A stretch of 36,212 nucleotides of DNA from Thermomonas fusca DSM 15424. Lineage in GTDB: Bacteria > Pseudomonadota > Gammaproteobacteria > Xanthomonadales > Xanthomonadaceae. The notes beneath the pieces are model-generated. The model was not told where the DNA came from, ran no database searches, and saw only the letters and a program-made list of their open reading frames with translations. Shown here piece after piece: positions 6,752 through 16,899 of this stretch (its first letter is position 1; every line of letters starts with the position of its first letter). The stretch covers positions 1 through 36,212 of the forward strand of contig NZ_AUIV01000029.1 in the NCBI RefSeq assembly GCF_000423885.1, written 5' to 3'. The translations under genes and the position numbers were made by a program.

Positions 6752-7470
6752 TGCTGTCGGCGGAAGGTCTGCGCAAGCGCTACCGTTCGCGCGAGGTGGT
6801 CCGCGACTTCGGGCTGACCCTGAACCCGGGCGAAGTGGTCGGCCTACTTGGCCCCAACGGCGCCGGCAAGACCACCTGCTTCTACATGATCGTGGGCCTG
6901 GTGCCCGCCGACGCCGGCCGCATCGTGCTGGACGGCAAGGACATCACCGACCAGCCGATGTACGCGCGCGCCAAGCTGGGCCTGGGCTACCTGCCGCAGG
7001 AGCCGTCGGTGTTCCGCAAGCTGAGCGTGGCCGACAACATCCGGCTGGTGCTGGAGCTGCGCCCGGATCTTGACGAAAACGGCCGCGAAGACGAACTGAA
7101 CGCACTGCTGGATGAACTGCAGATCGGCCACGTCACCGAACAGCTTGGCGCCAGCCTGTCCGGCGGCGAGCGGCGGCGGGTGGAGATCGCCCGCGCGCTG
7201 GCCGGCAAGCCGCGCATGATCCTGCTGGATGAACCGTTTGCCGGCGTCGACCCGATCTCGGTGAACGAGATCCAGCGCATCGTCCGCCACCTCAAGCGGC
7301 GCGGCATCGGCGTGCTGATCACCGACCACAACGTGCGCGAAACGCTGGGCATCTGCGACCGCGCCTACATCCTGGCCGACGGCGCCGTGCTGGCGCAGGG
7401 CGCGCCAGCCGAACTGCTGGACAACCCCGACGTGCGCCGGGTGTACCTGGGCGACAGCTTCCGCCTGTAA
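6751..7470 (+). CDS. lptB: LPS export ABC transporter ATP-binding protein LptB
   Basis: A 239-residue ABC ATPase that powers extraction of lipopolysaccharide from the inner membrane with LptF and LptG, which are not in this window. Walker A GPNGAGKTT is at residues 34-42, followed by a Q-loop (YLPQEPSVFRKL), the signature LSGGERRRVEIARAL, Walker B MILLDEPFAGVDP and the switch histidine in ITDHNVRETL. All catalytic elements are intact. It is the last gene of the kdsD-lptB run and is followed after 75 bases by rpoN, the arrangement found in most gammaproteobacteria. Confidence 0.97.
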   Translation: MLSAEGLRKRYRSREVVRDFGLTLNPGEVVGLLGPNGAGKTTCFYMIVGLVPADAGRIVLDGKDITDQPMYARAKLGLGYLPQEPSVFRKLSVADNIRLVLELRPDLDENGREDELNALLDELQIGHVTEQLGASLSGGERRRVEIARALAGKPRMILLDEPFAGVDPISVNEIQRIVRHLKRRGIGVLITDHNVRETLGICDRAYILADGAVLAQGAPAELLDNPDVRRVYLGDSFRL

Positions 7471-7545
7471 CCGCGTCGACGGCGCGTCTCGCCGCCTACC
7501 GCCAGCCACGTTTTTTTAGCGCCGCTGGCGATATGCTGGGGGTGG

Positions 7546-8961
7546 ATGAAGCAGCGCCTGTCCCCCGCGACGCAGCAACACCTGGTCCTGACCCCGCAAC
7601 TTCGTCAGGCGATCCGCCTGTTGCAGCTTTCCGCGGCGGAGCTGGAAGCGGAGGTGGCCGACGCGGTGGCCAGCAACCCGCTGCTGGACTGGCAGGAAGA
7701 CGCAACGCCCGCCGAGCCCGAAGCAGACGCAGCGCCACCGGAACCGGCCACGCCCGAGCAGGCCGAACCCGCGCTGGACGAGCCGTGGGATCGCGATGCC
7801 GAACCTTGGCAGGAGCGCGGCGCCGCGGTCGCAGGGCGCGACGACGGCGACGGGATCGAGCAGCCGGACGTCGAGGACAGCTTGCAGGATCACCTGCTGT
7901 GGCAGCTGCATCTGGGCCATTTCAACCCGCGCGACAGCCGCATCGGCATCGCCCTGATCGACGCCATCGACGACGACGGCTACCTGCGCGAAGACCTGGC
8001 CGCGCTGGTGGCCGGGTTGCGCCCGGACATCGACACCACCGCCGAGGAAATGCTGCCGGTACTGCACCGCATCCAGCAGTTCGACCCGGTCGGGGTGGGC
8101 GCTCGCGATCTCGGCGAATGCCTGCGCCTGCAGCTGCAGGCGTTGCCGGCGGACACGCCCGCGCGCGAGCTGGCGCTGGCGATCGCGGCCGGTCCGCTGC
8201 AGCTGTTGCCCAAGCTGGGCATCGACGGCATGCGGGCCCTGCTCGGCTGCACGGCCGCCGCGGCGGAAGCCGCCGTGCAGCTGCTGCGCACGCTCGATCC
8301 GCGCCCCGGCGCCAGCTACGGCGCCCTGCCCGCCGGCAGCTACATCCGCCCCGACTGCGTGGTCTGGCGCCAGCAGGGCCTGTGGCAGGTGGCGCTGGCG
8401 GCCGGCGCACTGCCGCGGGTGGCAATCCAGCGCGATTACCAGCAGATGATCCGCCACGCCAGCGCCGGCGACGCCGATTACCTGCGCGGCCACCTGCAGG
8501 AAGCGCGCTGGCTGCTGAAGGGTCTGGAAGCGCGCGCCGACACCCTGCTGCGGGTGGTGCGCCGGCTGGTGCACGAACAGGCCGCGTTCCTCGAATTCGG
8601 CCCGCAGGCGCTGCGCCCGCTGACCCTGCGCAGCGTGGCCGCGGACCTGGGCCTGCACGAATCCACGGTGTCGCGCGCGATCGCCCGCAAATACGTGCGC
8701 ACGCCGCGCGGAACGCAGGCGCTGCGCGACTTCTTCGCCTCCGGCATCGGCACCGACGATGGCGGCAGTGCGTCCAGCACCGCGATCCAGGACCGCATCC
8801 GCCAGCTGGTGGCCGCAGAGAACCCGCGCAAGCCCTTGTCGGATGCACGGCTTGCCGATACGTTGAAGGTGGAAGGCGTGCCGGTGGCAAGGCGGACGGT
8901 GGCGAAATACCGCGAGGCCCTGCAGATCCCGGCATCGCACGAGCGTATGCGCATCGGCTGA
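7546..8961 (+). CDS. rpoN: RNA polymerase sigma-54 factor
   Basis: This 471-residue protein directs RNA polymerase to -24/-12 promoters and needs enhancer-binding ATPases to open DNA. Region I is Gln/Leu-rich (QQHLVLTPQLRQAIRLLQL, about 9-27), region II is a long acidic Ala/Glu/Pro linker (about 55-115), then come the core-binding domain, a helix-turn-helix (LGLHESTVSRAIARKYV) and the RpoN box ARRTVAKYRE at 448-457. In xanthomonads sigma-54 controls flagella and type IV pili among others. A 7-base inverted repeat with a T-run in its loop (7500-7530) lies just upstream. Confidence 0.96.
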   Translation: MKQRLSPATQQHLVLTPQLRQAIRLLQLSAAELEAEVADAVASNPLLDWQEDATPAEPEADAAPPEPATPEQAEPALDEPWDRDAEPWQERGAAVAGRDDGDGIEQPDVEDSLQDHLLWQLHLGHFNPRDSRIGIALIDAIDDDGYLREDLAALVAGLRPDIDTTAEEMLPVLHRIQQFDPVGVGARDLGECLRLQLQALPADTPARELALAIAAGPLQLLPKLGIDGMRALLGCTAAAAEAAVQLLRTLDPRPGASYGALPAGSYIRPDCVVWRQQGLWQVALAAGALPRVAIQRDYQQMIRHASAGDADYLRGHLQEARWLLKGLEARADTLLRVVRRLVHEQAAFLEFGPQALRPLTLRSVAADLGLHESTVSRAIARKYVRTPRGTQALRDFFASGIGTDDGGSASSTAIQDRIRQLVAAENPRKPLSDARLADTLKVEGVPVARRTVAKYREALQIPASHERMRIG

Positions 8962-9021
8962 ACCGGTGCGCCATCCCGGCCACGGGCACCCTGCCCGTCG
9001 CCACAGCAGAAGGAGGTCAAG

Positions 9022-9348
9022 ATGCAGATCGAAACCTACGGCCAGCAGATGGAAGTCACGCCCGCCCTGCGCAGCTACGTGGAAACCCGCTTCGAGCGGC
9101 TGGGCCGGCACTTCGAGGGCGACTGCGAGATCCGCGTCCAGCTCGGGCTGGACAAGCCCGACCACAAGGCCGAGGCCAACGTCACCCTGGCCGGCCGCAA
9201 GCTGCACGCCGACGCCGTGGGCCAGGACATGTACGCGGCGATCGACCTGCTGGTGGACAAACTGGACCGGCTGCTGATCAAGCACAAGGAAAAGCTGGTC
9301 GAGCAGCGCCGCGGCGAAGGGCTGGCGCGAATGAGTGCGGACGAGTGA
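9022..9348 (+). CDS. hpf: Ribosome hibernation-promoting factor (short form)
   Basis: A 108-residue member of the HPF/YfiA family that binds the 30S decoding region and promotes inactive 100S ribosome dimers in stationary phase. The sequence MQIETYGQQMEVTPALRSYV, the KAEANVTLAGRKLHADAVGQ segment and DMYAAIDLLVDKLDRLLIKHKEKL follow the family closely. It is the short form, without the C-terminal dimerisation domain of long HPF. A near-perfect ribosome binding site (AAGGAGGT) lies seven bases before the ATG, implying high output. It sits directly after rpoN, the conserved place. Confidence 0.94.
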   Translation: MQIETYGQQMEVTPALRSYVETRFERLGRHFEGDCEIRVQLGLDKPDHKAEANVTLAGRKLHADAVGQDMYAAIDLLVDKLDRLLIKHKEKLVEQRRGEGLARMSADE

Positions 9349-9387
9349 GCCGCCGCCGATGACTGTCCTCCCTTCGCCCCGCACCGC

Positions 9388-10344
9388 ATGAGCGCCGCCC
9401 GCATCACCGCCGCCGAGCTGTTCGCCAACCAGCAGGAGCGGCTGTCGCTGCGCTGGGTGGCCGGACAGGAAACCGGCGGCCAGCGCGTGCTGGAAGCGGT
9501 GGACACGGTGGCCCGCCGGCCTTCGCTGGCGGGCTACCTCAACGCCATCTATCCGAACAAGGTACAGATCCTCGGCACCGAGGAACTGGAATGGCTGGAC
9601 GGGCTGGACGCCCGCCAGCGCTGGGAGACCATCCACAAGATCATCGACTTCCGCCCGCTGGCGCTGGTCATCAGCAAGAGCCAGTCGTGCCCGGAAGACC
9701 TGCGCATCGCGGCGGAGGAATCCGACACCCCCCTGTGGGTGTCGCCGCGGCGCGGCCATGAATTGCTCAACCACCTGCAGTACATCCTGGCGCGCACGCT
9801 GGCGCCGCGGGTCACCCTGCACGGCGTGTTCATGGAGATCTACTCCATCGGCGTGCTGATCACCGGCGAGTCCGGCTCCGGCAAGAGCGAGCTGGCACTG
9901 GAGCTGGTCACCCGCGGCCACCGGCTGGTCGCCGACGACGCCCCCGAGTTCACCCAGATCGCGCCCGACGTGCTGGACGGCGCCTGCCCCGAACTGCTGC
10001 AGGACATGCTGGAACTGCGCGGCCTGGGCGTGCTCAACATCCGGCAGATGTTCGGCGACACCGCGGTCAAGCGGAACAAGTACCTGCGCCTGATCGTGCA
10101 CCTCAGCCGGCCGTCGCTGGAGTCCAGCAGCGGCGGGATGGAACGCCTGACCGGCGACCTCGGTACCCGTCGCGTGCTCGACCTCGACGTGCCGATCATC
10201 ACCATCCCGGTGATGGCCGGGCGCAACCTGGCGGTGCTCACCGAGGCCGCCACCCGCATGCACATCCTGCGCAGCAAGGGCATCGACCCGGCCGCTGCGT
10301 TCATGGCCCGGCACAGCCATTTCCTCGAGCACGCCGCGCAATGA
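9388..10344 (+). CDS. hprK: HPr kinase/phosphorylase
   Basis: A 318-residue bifunctional enzyme that phosphorylates and dephosphorylates HPr at Ser46 using ATP or pyrophosphate. The P-loop GESGSGKSE is at residues 160-168. The conserved histidine H145 is in TLHGVFMEIY, RLVADDAPEF carries the metal-binding acids, and ELRGLGVLNIRQMFG is the family signature. Its target serine is present in the HPr encoded nearby (S46). The start ATG at 9388 gives the usual N-terminus. It overlaps rapZ by four bases, so kinase and RapZ are made together. Confidence 0.95.
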   Translation: MSAARITAAELFANQQERLSLRWVAGQETGGQRVLEAVDTVARRPSLAGYLNAIYPNKVQILGTEELEWLDGLDARQRWETIHKIIDFRPLALVISKSQSCPEDLRIAAEESDTPLWVSPRRGHELLNHLQYILARTLAPRVTLHGVFMEIYSIGVLITGESGSGKSELALELVTRGHRLVADDAPEFTQIAPDVLDGACPELLQDMLELRGLGVLNIRQMFGDTAVKRNKYLRLIVHLSRPSLESSSGGMERLTGDLGTRRVLDLDVPIITIPVMAGRNLAVLTEAATRMHILRSKGIDPAAAFMARHSHFLEHAAQ

Positions 10345-11210
10345 ACGGCCGCGAGATGCCCACCATGCTGATCGTCAGCGGCATGTCCGGCTCCGGCAAG
10401 TCCGGCGCGCTGCACACGCTGGAGGACCTCGGCTATTACTGCGTGGACAACCTGCCGGCGGAGTTGCTGCCGGGGTTCGTGCGACTGCTGCAGGCCAGCG
10501 AGTCGGCGCCGTCCAAGATCGCGGTCAGCATCGATGCGCGCAGCCTCGGCGACCTTGCCGAAGTCCCGACGATGCTGTCGCAGGTCGGTGCGCTCGGCGC
10601 CAATCCGCAGCTGCTGTACCTGGAGGCCAGCGACGAGGTGATCCTGCGCCGCTATGCCGACACCCGGCGCCGGCATCCGCTCAGCCACCTCGGGCTGGCG
10701 CTGGCGGACGCGATCTCGCTGGACCGGCAGGCGCTCAAGCCGCTGCGACAGATCGCCGACATCCGCATCGACACCAGCGACCTCAACGTTCATCAGATGC
10801 GCCGCCGCATCCTGGCCGAGTTCGGCCTGTCCGGCACCGGATTGTCGCTGCTGTTCCAGTCCTTCGCCTACCGCCACGGCGTGCCGCCCGACGCCGACTT
10901 CGTGTTCGACGCGCGGGTGTTGCCCAATCCGCACTGGGATGCGCGCCTGCGGCCGTTGTCCGGGCGCGACCCGGAAGTGCGCGAACACCTCGACGCCGAG
11001 CCCGACGTGATCGCCTACGCCGGCCAGGTGCAGGCCTTCCTCGACAGCTGGCTGCCCAAGCTGCGTTCGGAAACCCGCAGCTACGCCACCATCGCGTTCG
11101 GCTGCAGCGGCGGCCGCCACCGCTCGGTCTACCTGGCCGAACGGCTGGCCCGCCACTGCCGCGACAGCGGCTGGGCGGAAGTGGCGGTGCACCACCGCGA
11201 ACTGGATTGA
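10341..11210 (+). CDS. rapZ: RNase adapter protein RapZ
   Basis: A 289-residue nucleotide-binding protein. The P-loop GMSGSGKSG lies at residues 14-22, and the C-terminal domain ends with the conserved FGCSGGRHRSVYLAERLA. In E. coli RapZ senses glucosamine 6-phosphate and guides RNase E to the sRNA GlmZ, adjusting synthesis of amino-sugar precursors; GlmZ itself is not expected here, so the target may differ. The first ATG overlaps the hprK stop (ATGA); in-frame ATGs at codons 6 and 9 are possible alternatives. It links PTS phosphorylation state to envelope supply. Confidence 0.93.
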   Translation: MNGREMPTMLIVSGMSGSGKSGALHTLEDLGYYCVDNLPAELLPGFVRLLQASESAPSKIAVSIDARSLGDLAEVPTMLSQVGALGANPQLLYLEASDEVILRRYADTRRRHPLSHLGLALADAISLDRQALKPLRQIADIRIDTSDLNVHQMRRRILAEFGLSGTGLSLLFQSFAYRHGVPPDADFVFDARVLPNPHWDARLRPLSGRDPEVREHLDAEPDVIAYAGQVQAFLDSWLPKLRSETRSYATIAFGCSGGRHRSVYLAERLARHCRDSGWAEVAVHHRELD

Positions 11211-11222
11211 CTGTTCCGCTGG

Positions 11223-11247
11223 AGCAAGGGAACCCTGCTGTTCTTCT
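11223..11247 (+). terminator. Weak terminator-like hairpin after rapZ
   Basis: AGCA-GG and CC-TGCT pair around a four-base loop with one unpaired A, followed by the pyrimidine-rich run GTTCTTCTCC. The stem is short and the T-run is broken, so it could only weaken transcription into the next gene. Confidence 0.25.
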
Positions 11248-11316
11248 CCCCGCGAGCGATGGCGGATGAGGGAAAACCGCTTTCGCGGCATCGCCCGCGT
11301 CTGCTAAGTTTGCCGG

Positions 11317-11709
11317 ATGTCCGTTGGCATCCTCCTCGTCACCCATGAAGGCGTCGGCAGCGCGTTGCTGGCCGTGGCCACGCGCCTGCTGCGCAATCTG
11401 CCGCTGGCCTGCGAGGCATTCGAGGTGCCGTTCGATGCCGACCCTGACGCGATGCTGCCGCTGGCCAGCGCGGCGATGCGTCGGGTCAACGCCGGCCAGG
11501 GCGTGCTGCTGCTGACCGATCTGTATGGCGCCACCCCCGCCAACATCGCCGCACGGCTGGCGCGGATCGGCACGCCCGCGCGGCGGGTGTCGGCACTGAG
11601 CCTGCCGATGCTGCTGCGGGTGATGAACTACGCGGAGCTGGATCTGGATGATCTGCCGTCGGTGGCCGCCGCCGGTTCGCGCAATGGAGCCATCATCGAT
11701 GACGCCTGA
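11317..11709 (+). CDS. PTS mannose-type EIIA component
   Basis: A 130-residue EIIA-Man domain. The phosphate-accepting histidine is H10 in VTHEGVGSALL, and DLYGATPANIAARL is the second conserved block. It should take phosphate from HPr. No EIIB, EIIC or EIID is encoded nearby, so this protein is more likely regulatory than part of a sugar importer, as in other proteobacteria with an incomplete PTS beside hprK. HPr follows 30 bases later. Confidence 0.92.
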   Translation: MSVGILLVTHEGVGSALLAVATRLLRNLPLACEAFEVPFDADPDAMLPLASAAMRRVNAGQGVLLLTDLYGATPANIAARLARIGTPARRVSALSLPMLLRVMNYAELDLDDLPSVAAAGSRNGAIIDDA

Positions 11710-11739
11710 CCCACACACCTACCGCCGCGGAGAACGCGC

Positions 11740-12008
11740 GTGATCCGCCGCGAACTGACCATCACCAACCGTCTCGGCCTGCACGCGCGCGCCACCGCCA
11801 AGCTGGTGCAGCTGCTGTCGGGCTTCCCCTGCCAGGCCACGCTGGAAGCGCGCGGCCGCGAGGTCAACGCCAAGAGCATCATGGGCGTGATGCTGCTCGC
11901 CGCCGGCCCCGGCGCCGAGGTCGTGCTGCGGGTCGATGGCAAGGACGAGCAGGCCGCAGCCGATGCAGTGACGGCGCTGTTCGAGCGCCGCTTCGACGAG
12001 GACAGCTG

Positions 12009-12009
<1 letters not shown>
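11740..12009 (+). CDS. ptsH: Phosphocarrier protein HPr
   Basis: An 89-residue HPr. The EI-dependent phosphorylation site H15 is in NRLGLHARAT, and the HPr-kinase site S46 is in VNAKSIMGVM, so both control points are kept. It carries phosphate from EI to EIIA. The start is GTG at 11740; the numbering of both active residues matches the family only from this start. Its stop overlaps the ptsI start by one base (TGATG). Confidence 0.95.
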
Positions 12010-13730
<1,721 letters not shown>

Positions 13731-13813
13731 ACGCTGTTGGCGCGGATTCACGCGCACGCATTCGCACATCCGCCGCGATCGCTTACGGTTTTGGGGTGGG
13801 CACCGCCACCGCG

Positions 13814-13831
13814 GCGGGCGATAATGCCCGC
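13814..13831 (+). promoter_or_regulatory. Inverted repeat enclosing a -10-like GATAAT upstream of mgtE
   Basis: GCGGGC (13814-13819) and GCCCGC (13826-13831) flank GATAAT, a good -10 hexamer. It lies about 90 bases before the mgtE ATG. No good -35 at normal spacing is seen, so the promoter would need an activator, or the symmetry may be a repressor site. I found no M-box-like magnesium riboswitch in the leader by eye. Confidence 0.35.
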
Positions 13832-13915
13832 ACTATGAACGCCTGACCCGCTGCGGCTTGCAGGGCATCCCGTCGATGCCCCGGTCGCGGCCCACCCCGC
13901 CACCGGACGCCGCGC

Positions 13916-15277
13916 ATGGCCGAACCCATCCGCCACGACAAGACCGCGCGCCAGCTGCGCCTGCTCAGCGACGCGCTGGACAGCGGCCGGCTGGGCCCGG
14001 TGCGGCGGCTGGTCAACACCCTGTCGCCGGCCGAGATCGGCAACCTGCTGGAGTCGCTGCCGCCCGGCAAGCGCACCGTGGTCTGGGGGCTGGTCGATCC
14101 GGAAGACGACGGCGAGGTGCTGGTGCACGTCGGCGACGAGGTGCGCGAAGGCCTGATCGCGGACATGGACCAGGACGAGCTGGTCGCCGCCGCTTCCGAT
14201 CTCGATATTGACGACCTAGCCGACCTGGTCGAAGACCTGCCGGACACCGTGATCGACGAAGTCCTGAAGTCGATGGACCGCGAGAACCGCGAGCGGCTGG
14301 AGCAGGTGCTGTCCTACGACGAGGACAGCGCCGGCCGCCTGATGAACCCGGACGTGGTGACGGTGCGCGCCGACACCACCATCGACGTGGTGCTGCGCTA
14401 CCTGCGCCTGCGCGGCGAGCTGCCCGACCACACCGACCACCTGTACGTGGTCAGCAAGCGCCACCAGTACCTCGGCCGGATCGCGCTGCAGGCGCTGCTG
14501 ACCCACGAGGCCGGCACCCCGATCAACCAGCTGCTCGACGACGAGCAGCCGGCCATCGACGTCAACGAGAGCTCCAGCGAAGTGGCGCGGCAATTCTCCG
14601 ACCACGACTGGATTTCCGCGCCGGTGGTGGACGACAACAACATCCTGCTGGGCCGCATCACCATCGACGACGTGGTCGACATCATCCGCGAGCAGGCCGA
14701 ACACCAGGTGCTGTCGGCGGCCGGCCTGGACGAGGACGAGGACCTGTTCAGCCCGGTCTGGCGCGCGATGCGCCGGCGGCTGGTGTGGCTGTCGATCAAC
14801 CTGTGCACCGCTTTCCTGGCTGCCAGCGTGGTCGGCCAGTTCGCGGCCACCATCGACAAGCTGGTGGCGCTGGCGGTGCTGATGCCGATCGTTGCCGGCA
14901 TGGGCGGCAACGCCGGTACCCAGGTGCTGGCGCTGATGGTGCGCGGCCTGGCGCTGGGCCAGGTGGGCGCGTCCAACATCAAACCGCTGCTGTGGAAGGA
15001 AGCCCGCGTCGCCCTGCTCAACGGGCTGGTGCTGGGCGCGGTGCTGGGGCTGATCGTGCTGGCCTGGTTCCACAGCGTGGGGCTGTCGCTGGTGATCTTC
15101 GTCGCGCTGACCTGCAACCTGGTGTTCGCCGCAGTGGCCGGCGTGCTGGTGCCGGTGACGCTCAAGCGCGCCGGCTACGACCCCGCGCTGGCCAGCAGCA
15201 TCTTCCTCACCACCGTCACCGACGTGATGGGGTTCTTCACCTTCCTGGGGCTGGCGACCGTGGTGTTGCTGCGCTGA
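13916..15277 (+). CDS. mgtE: Magnesium transporter MgtE
   Basis: A 453-residue channel-like Mg2+ transporter. The cytoplasmic N domain (about 1-130) is acidic and helical and includes LADLVEDLPD. Tandem CBS domains follow (about 130-260), ending with ITIDDVVDIIREQAEHQVL. The membrane part has about five helices from residue 285 on, with the signature MPIVAGMGGNAGTQVLALMVRGLALG that lines the pore. The acidic N and CBS domains close the pore when internal Mg2+ is high. Length and order match the family. It is preceded by a 185-base leader with an inverted repeat. Confidence 0.95.
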   Translation: MAEPIRHDKTARQLRLLSDALDSGRLGPVRRLVNTLSPAEIGNLLESLPPGKRTVVWGLVDPEDDGEVLVHVGDEVREGLIADMDQDELVAAASDLDIDDLADLVEDLPDTVIDEVLKSMDRENRERLEQVLSYDEDSAGRLMNPDVVTVRADTTIDVVLRYLRLRGELPDHTDHLYVVSKRHQYLGRIALQALLTHEAGTPINQLLDDEQPAIDVNESSSEVARQFSDHDWISAPVVDDNNILLGRITIDDVVDIIREQAEHQVLSAAGLDEDEDLFSPVWRAMRRRLVWLSINLCTAFLAASVVGQFAATIDKLVALAVLMPIVAGMGGNAGTQVLALMVRGLALGQVGASNIKPLLWKEARVALLNGLVLGAVLGLIVLAWFHSVGLSLVIFVALTCNLVFAAVAGVLVPVTLKRAGYDPALASSIFLTTVTDVMGFFTFLGLATVVLLR

Positions 15278-15279
15278 GC

Positions 15280-15930
15280 ATGGACAGGCTCGAGCGCGGC
15301 ACTCTGGTGAAATGGAACGAAGCCGGAGGCTACGGATTCATCAAGCCTGATCGCGCGGCCGTTCCTGACCTGTTTTTCCACATCCGGGATTGTCGGGATT
15401 CCCGTCCCCCGGTTGGCAGTTCGCTGGAATACATCCCGCTGCAGCAACGCGACGGCAGATGGCGGGCACGCGCCGTCCGCGTCGCCACCCGCCGCAATGC
15501 CGAAGCGCCGCGTGTCGGAACCCAACGTCGACTAGCGCCGCTCCCTACGTGGGTTGCGACTCTCCTGTTGGCCGGATTCGCGGTGATCTGGACGTGGGCG
15601 ACCTTGCACAAGCTCGTGCCGACGGCCGCGCAGTGGTACCTGCTGGTCATCAACGTCGCAACGATCAGCGCTTACTGGCGAGACAAGCGTTCTGCCGCAA
15701 GGCTGGGCCAGCGTACCCCGGAACTCCTTCTGCACGGGCTGGAAATCACGGGTGGGTGGCCCGGCGCCTGGCTGGCGCAACGGTTGTTCCGGCACAAGTC
15801 CAGCAAGCAACGCTATCTGTGGACTTTCCTGCTGATGATCACGATCAATCTTTTCGCATTCGGCATCTGGCTGGATGCGCAGCTGCGCATCAACGCGACA
15901 ACGTTGCCCCCAACCTTTCCGTTGCTCTGA
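15280..15930 (+). CDS. Cold-shock domain-DUF1294 membrane fusion protein
   Basis: The ATG at 15280 is two bases after the mgtE stop and gives 216 residues. The first 70 are a cold-shock-type OB fold (RGTLVKWNEAGGYGFIKPD and LFFHIRD, the RNP-1 and RNP-2 like motifs), which binds single-stranded nucleic acid. After a basic linker come four likely membrane helices belonging to DUF1294 (INVATISAYWRDKRSAARL, ELLLHGLEITGGWPGAWLAQ). The combination is known in proteobacteria, but its role is unknown; a membrane-tethered RNA-binding protein is the simplest reading. It ends three bases from the convergent pyrB. Confidence 0.85.
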   Translation: MDRLERGTLVKWNEAGGYGFIKPDRAAVPDLFFHIRDCRDSRPPVGSSLEYIPLQQRDGRWRARAVRVATRRNAEAPRVGTQRRLAPLPTWVATLLLAGFAVIWTWATLHKLVPTAAQWYLLVINVATISAYWRDKRSAARLGQRTPELLLHGLEITGGWPGAWLAQRLFRHKSSKQRYLWTFLLMITINLFAFGIWLDAQLRINATTLPPTFPLL

Positions 15931-15933
15931 ACA

Positions 15934-16866
15934 TCAACCCAGCAGCGCCTCCAGCGCCGCCATCCTCACCGCCACGCCGTTGCCGACCTGCGCCAGCACG
16001 CGCGAATGCGGGCCATCGGCGACCGCGTCGCTGATCTCCACGCCGCGGTTCATCGGCCCCGGATGCATGACGATGGCATCGGGCGCGGCGCGGCGCAGGC
16101 GGGCTTCGGTCAGGCCGTAGTCGCGGTGGTAGTCGTCCAGCGAGTCGACCAGGCCTTCGGCCATGCGCTCGCGCTGCAGGCGCAGCATCATCGCCGCGTC
16201 CACGCCGTCCAGCGCGGCATCGAAATCGTGGGTGACGGTGCAGCCGGCCAGCGTGCCGTCGTCGGGCAGCAACGCCGCCGGGCCGCACACGCGAATCTCG
16301 CCGCAGCCGAGCTTGCGCAGGGCATGCAGGTCGCTGCGGGCGACGCGCGAATGCTTGACGTCGCCAACGATCACCACCTTCAGCTTCGAGAAGTCCTCGC
16401 CCTTCGCCTGCCGCAGGGTCAGCACGTCCAGCAGGCCCTGGGTGGGATGGTGGCTGCGGCCATCGCCGGCATTGAGCAGGGCCACGCCGGGCTTGGCCGC
16501 CGCCGCCAGCGCAGCCACCGCGCCATCGGCCTTGTGCCGCACCACGAAGCCGCGCACGCCCATCGCCTGAATGGTGCGGAAGGTGTCGAGATCGGTCTCG
16601 CCCTTGGTGGCCGACGAGGTGGAGGCGTCGAAGTTGAGGATGTGCGCACCCAGCCGCTGCGCCGCCAGCTGGAAGCTCAGGCGGGTGCGGGTGGAGGGTT
16701 CGAAGAACAGCGTGCACACGGCCACCCCGGCCAGCGCTTGCGGCGCCTCGCCGCCAGCGGCGAAGACCTGCGCGCGCCGCAGCAGCGCGTCCAGCTGCGC
16801 AGGCACCAGGCGCTCCAGGTCCAGCAGGTGGCGGAGGCGGCCGTCGGCGTCGTTATGCGGGTTCAT
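15934..16866 (-). CDS. pyrB: Aspartate carbamoyltransferase catalytic chain
   Basis: A 310-residue cytoplasmic enzyme joining carbamoyl phosphate and aspartate in pyrimidine synthesis. The carbamoyl-phosphate site FEPSTRTRLSFQLAA (about 55-69) and the HPTQGLLDVLTL block are intact, as is MHPGPMNRGVEI near the C-terminus, typical of the class without a pyrI partner nearby. No pyrI or dihydroorotase-like gene is adjacent in this window. It lies 33 bases after ruvX in a leftward run with yqgE and pilU. Confidence 0.95.
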   Translation of the reverse strand: MNPHNDADGRLRHLLDLERLVPAQLDALLRRAQVFAAGGEAPQALAGVAVCTLFFEPSTRTRLSFQLAAQRLGAHILNFDASTSSATKGETDLDTFRTIQAMGVRGFVVRHKADGAVAALAAAAKPGVALLNAGDGRSHHPTQGLLDVLTLRQAKGEDFSKLKVVIVGDVKHSRVARSDLHALRKLGCGEIRVCGPAALLPDDGTLAGCTVTHDFDAALDGVDAAMMLRLQRERMAEGLVDSLDDYHRDYGLTEARLRRAAPDAIVMHPGPMNRGVEISDAVADGPHSRVLAQVGNGVAVRMAALEALLG

Positions 16867-16899
16867 GTGGATCCGGAAAATGGGGGTGAAGGGGAGACA

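Noticed and set aside
7500..7530. Hairpin with a T-run between lptB and rpoN as a terminator
   Set aside because: The seven T residues are in the loop and not after the stem, so it does not have terminator form; it is mentioned only under rpoN.
7516..10341. Leftward 941-codon open frame across rpoN, hpf and hprK
   Set aside because: It is the complement of three well-supported genes; its sequence is low-complexity and has no domain.
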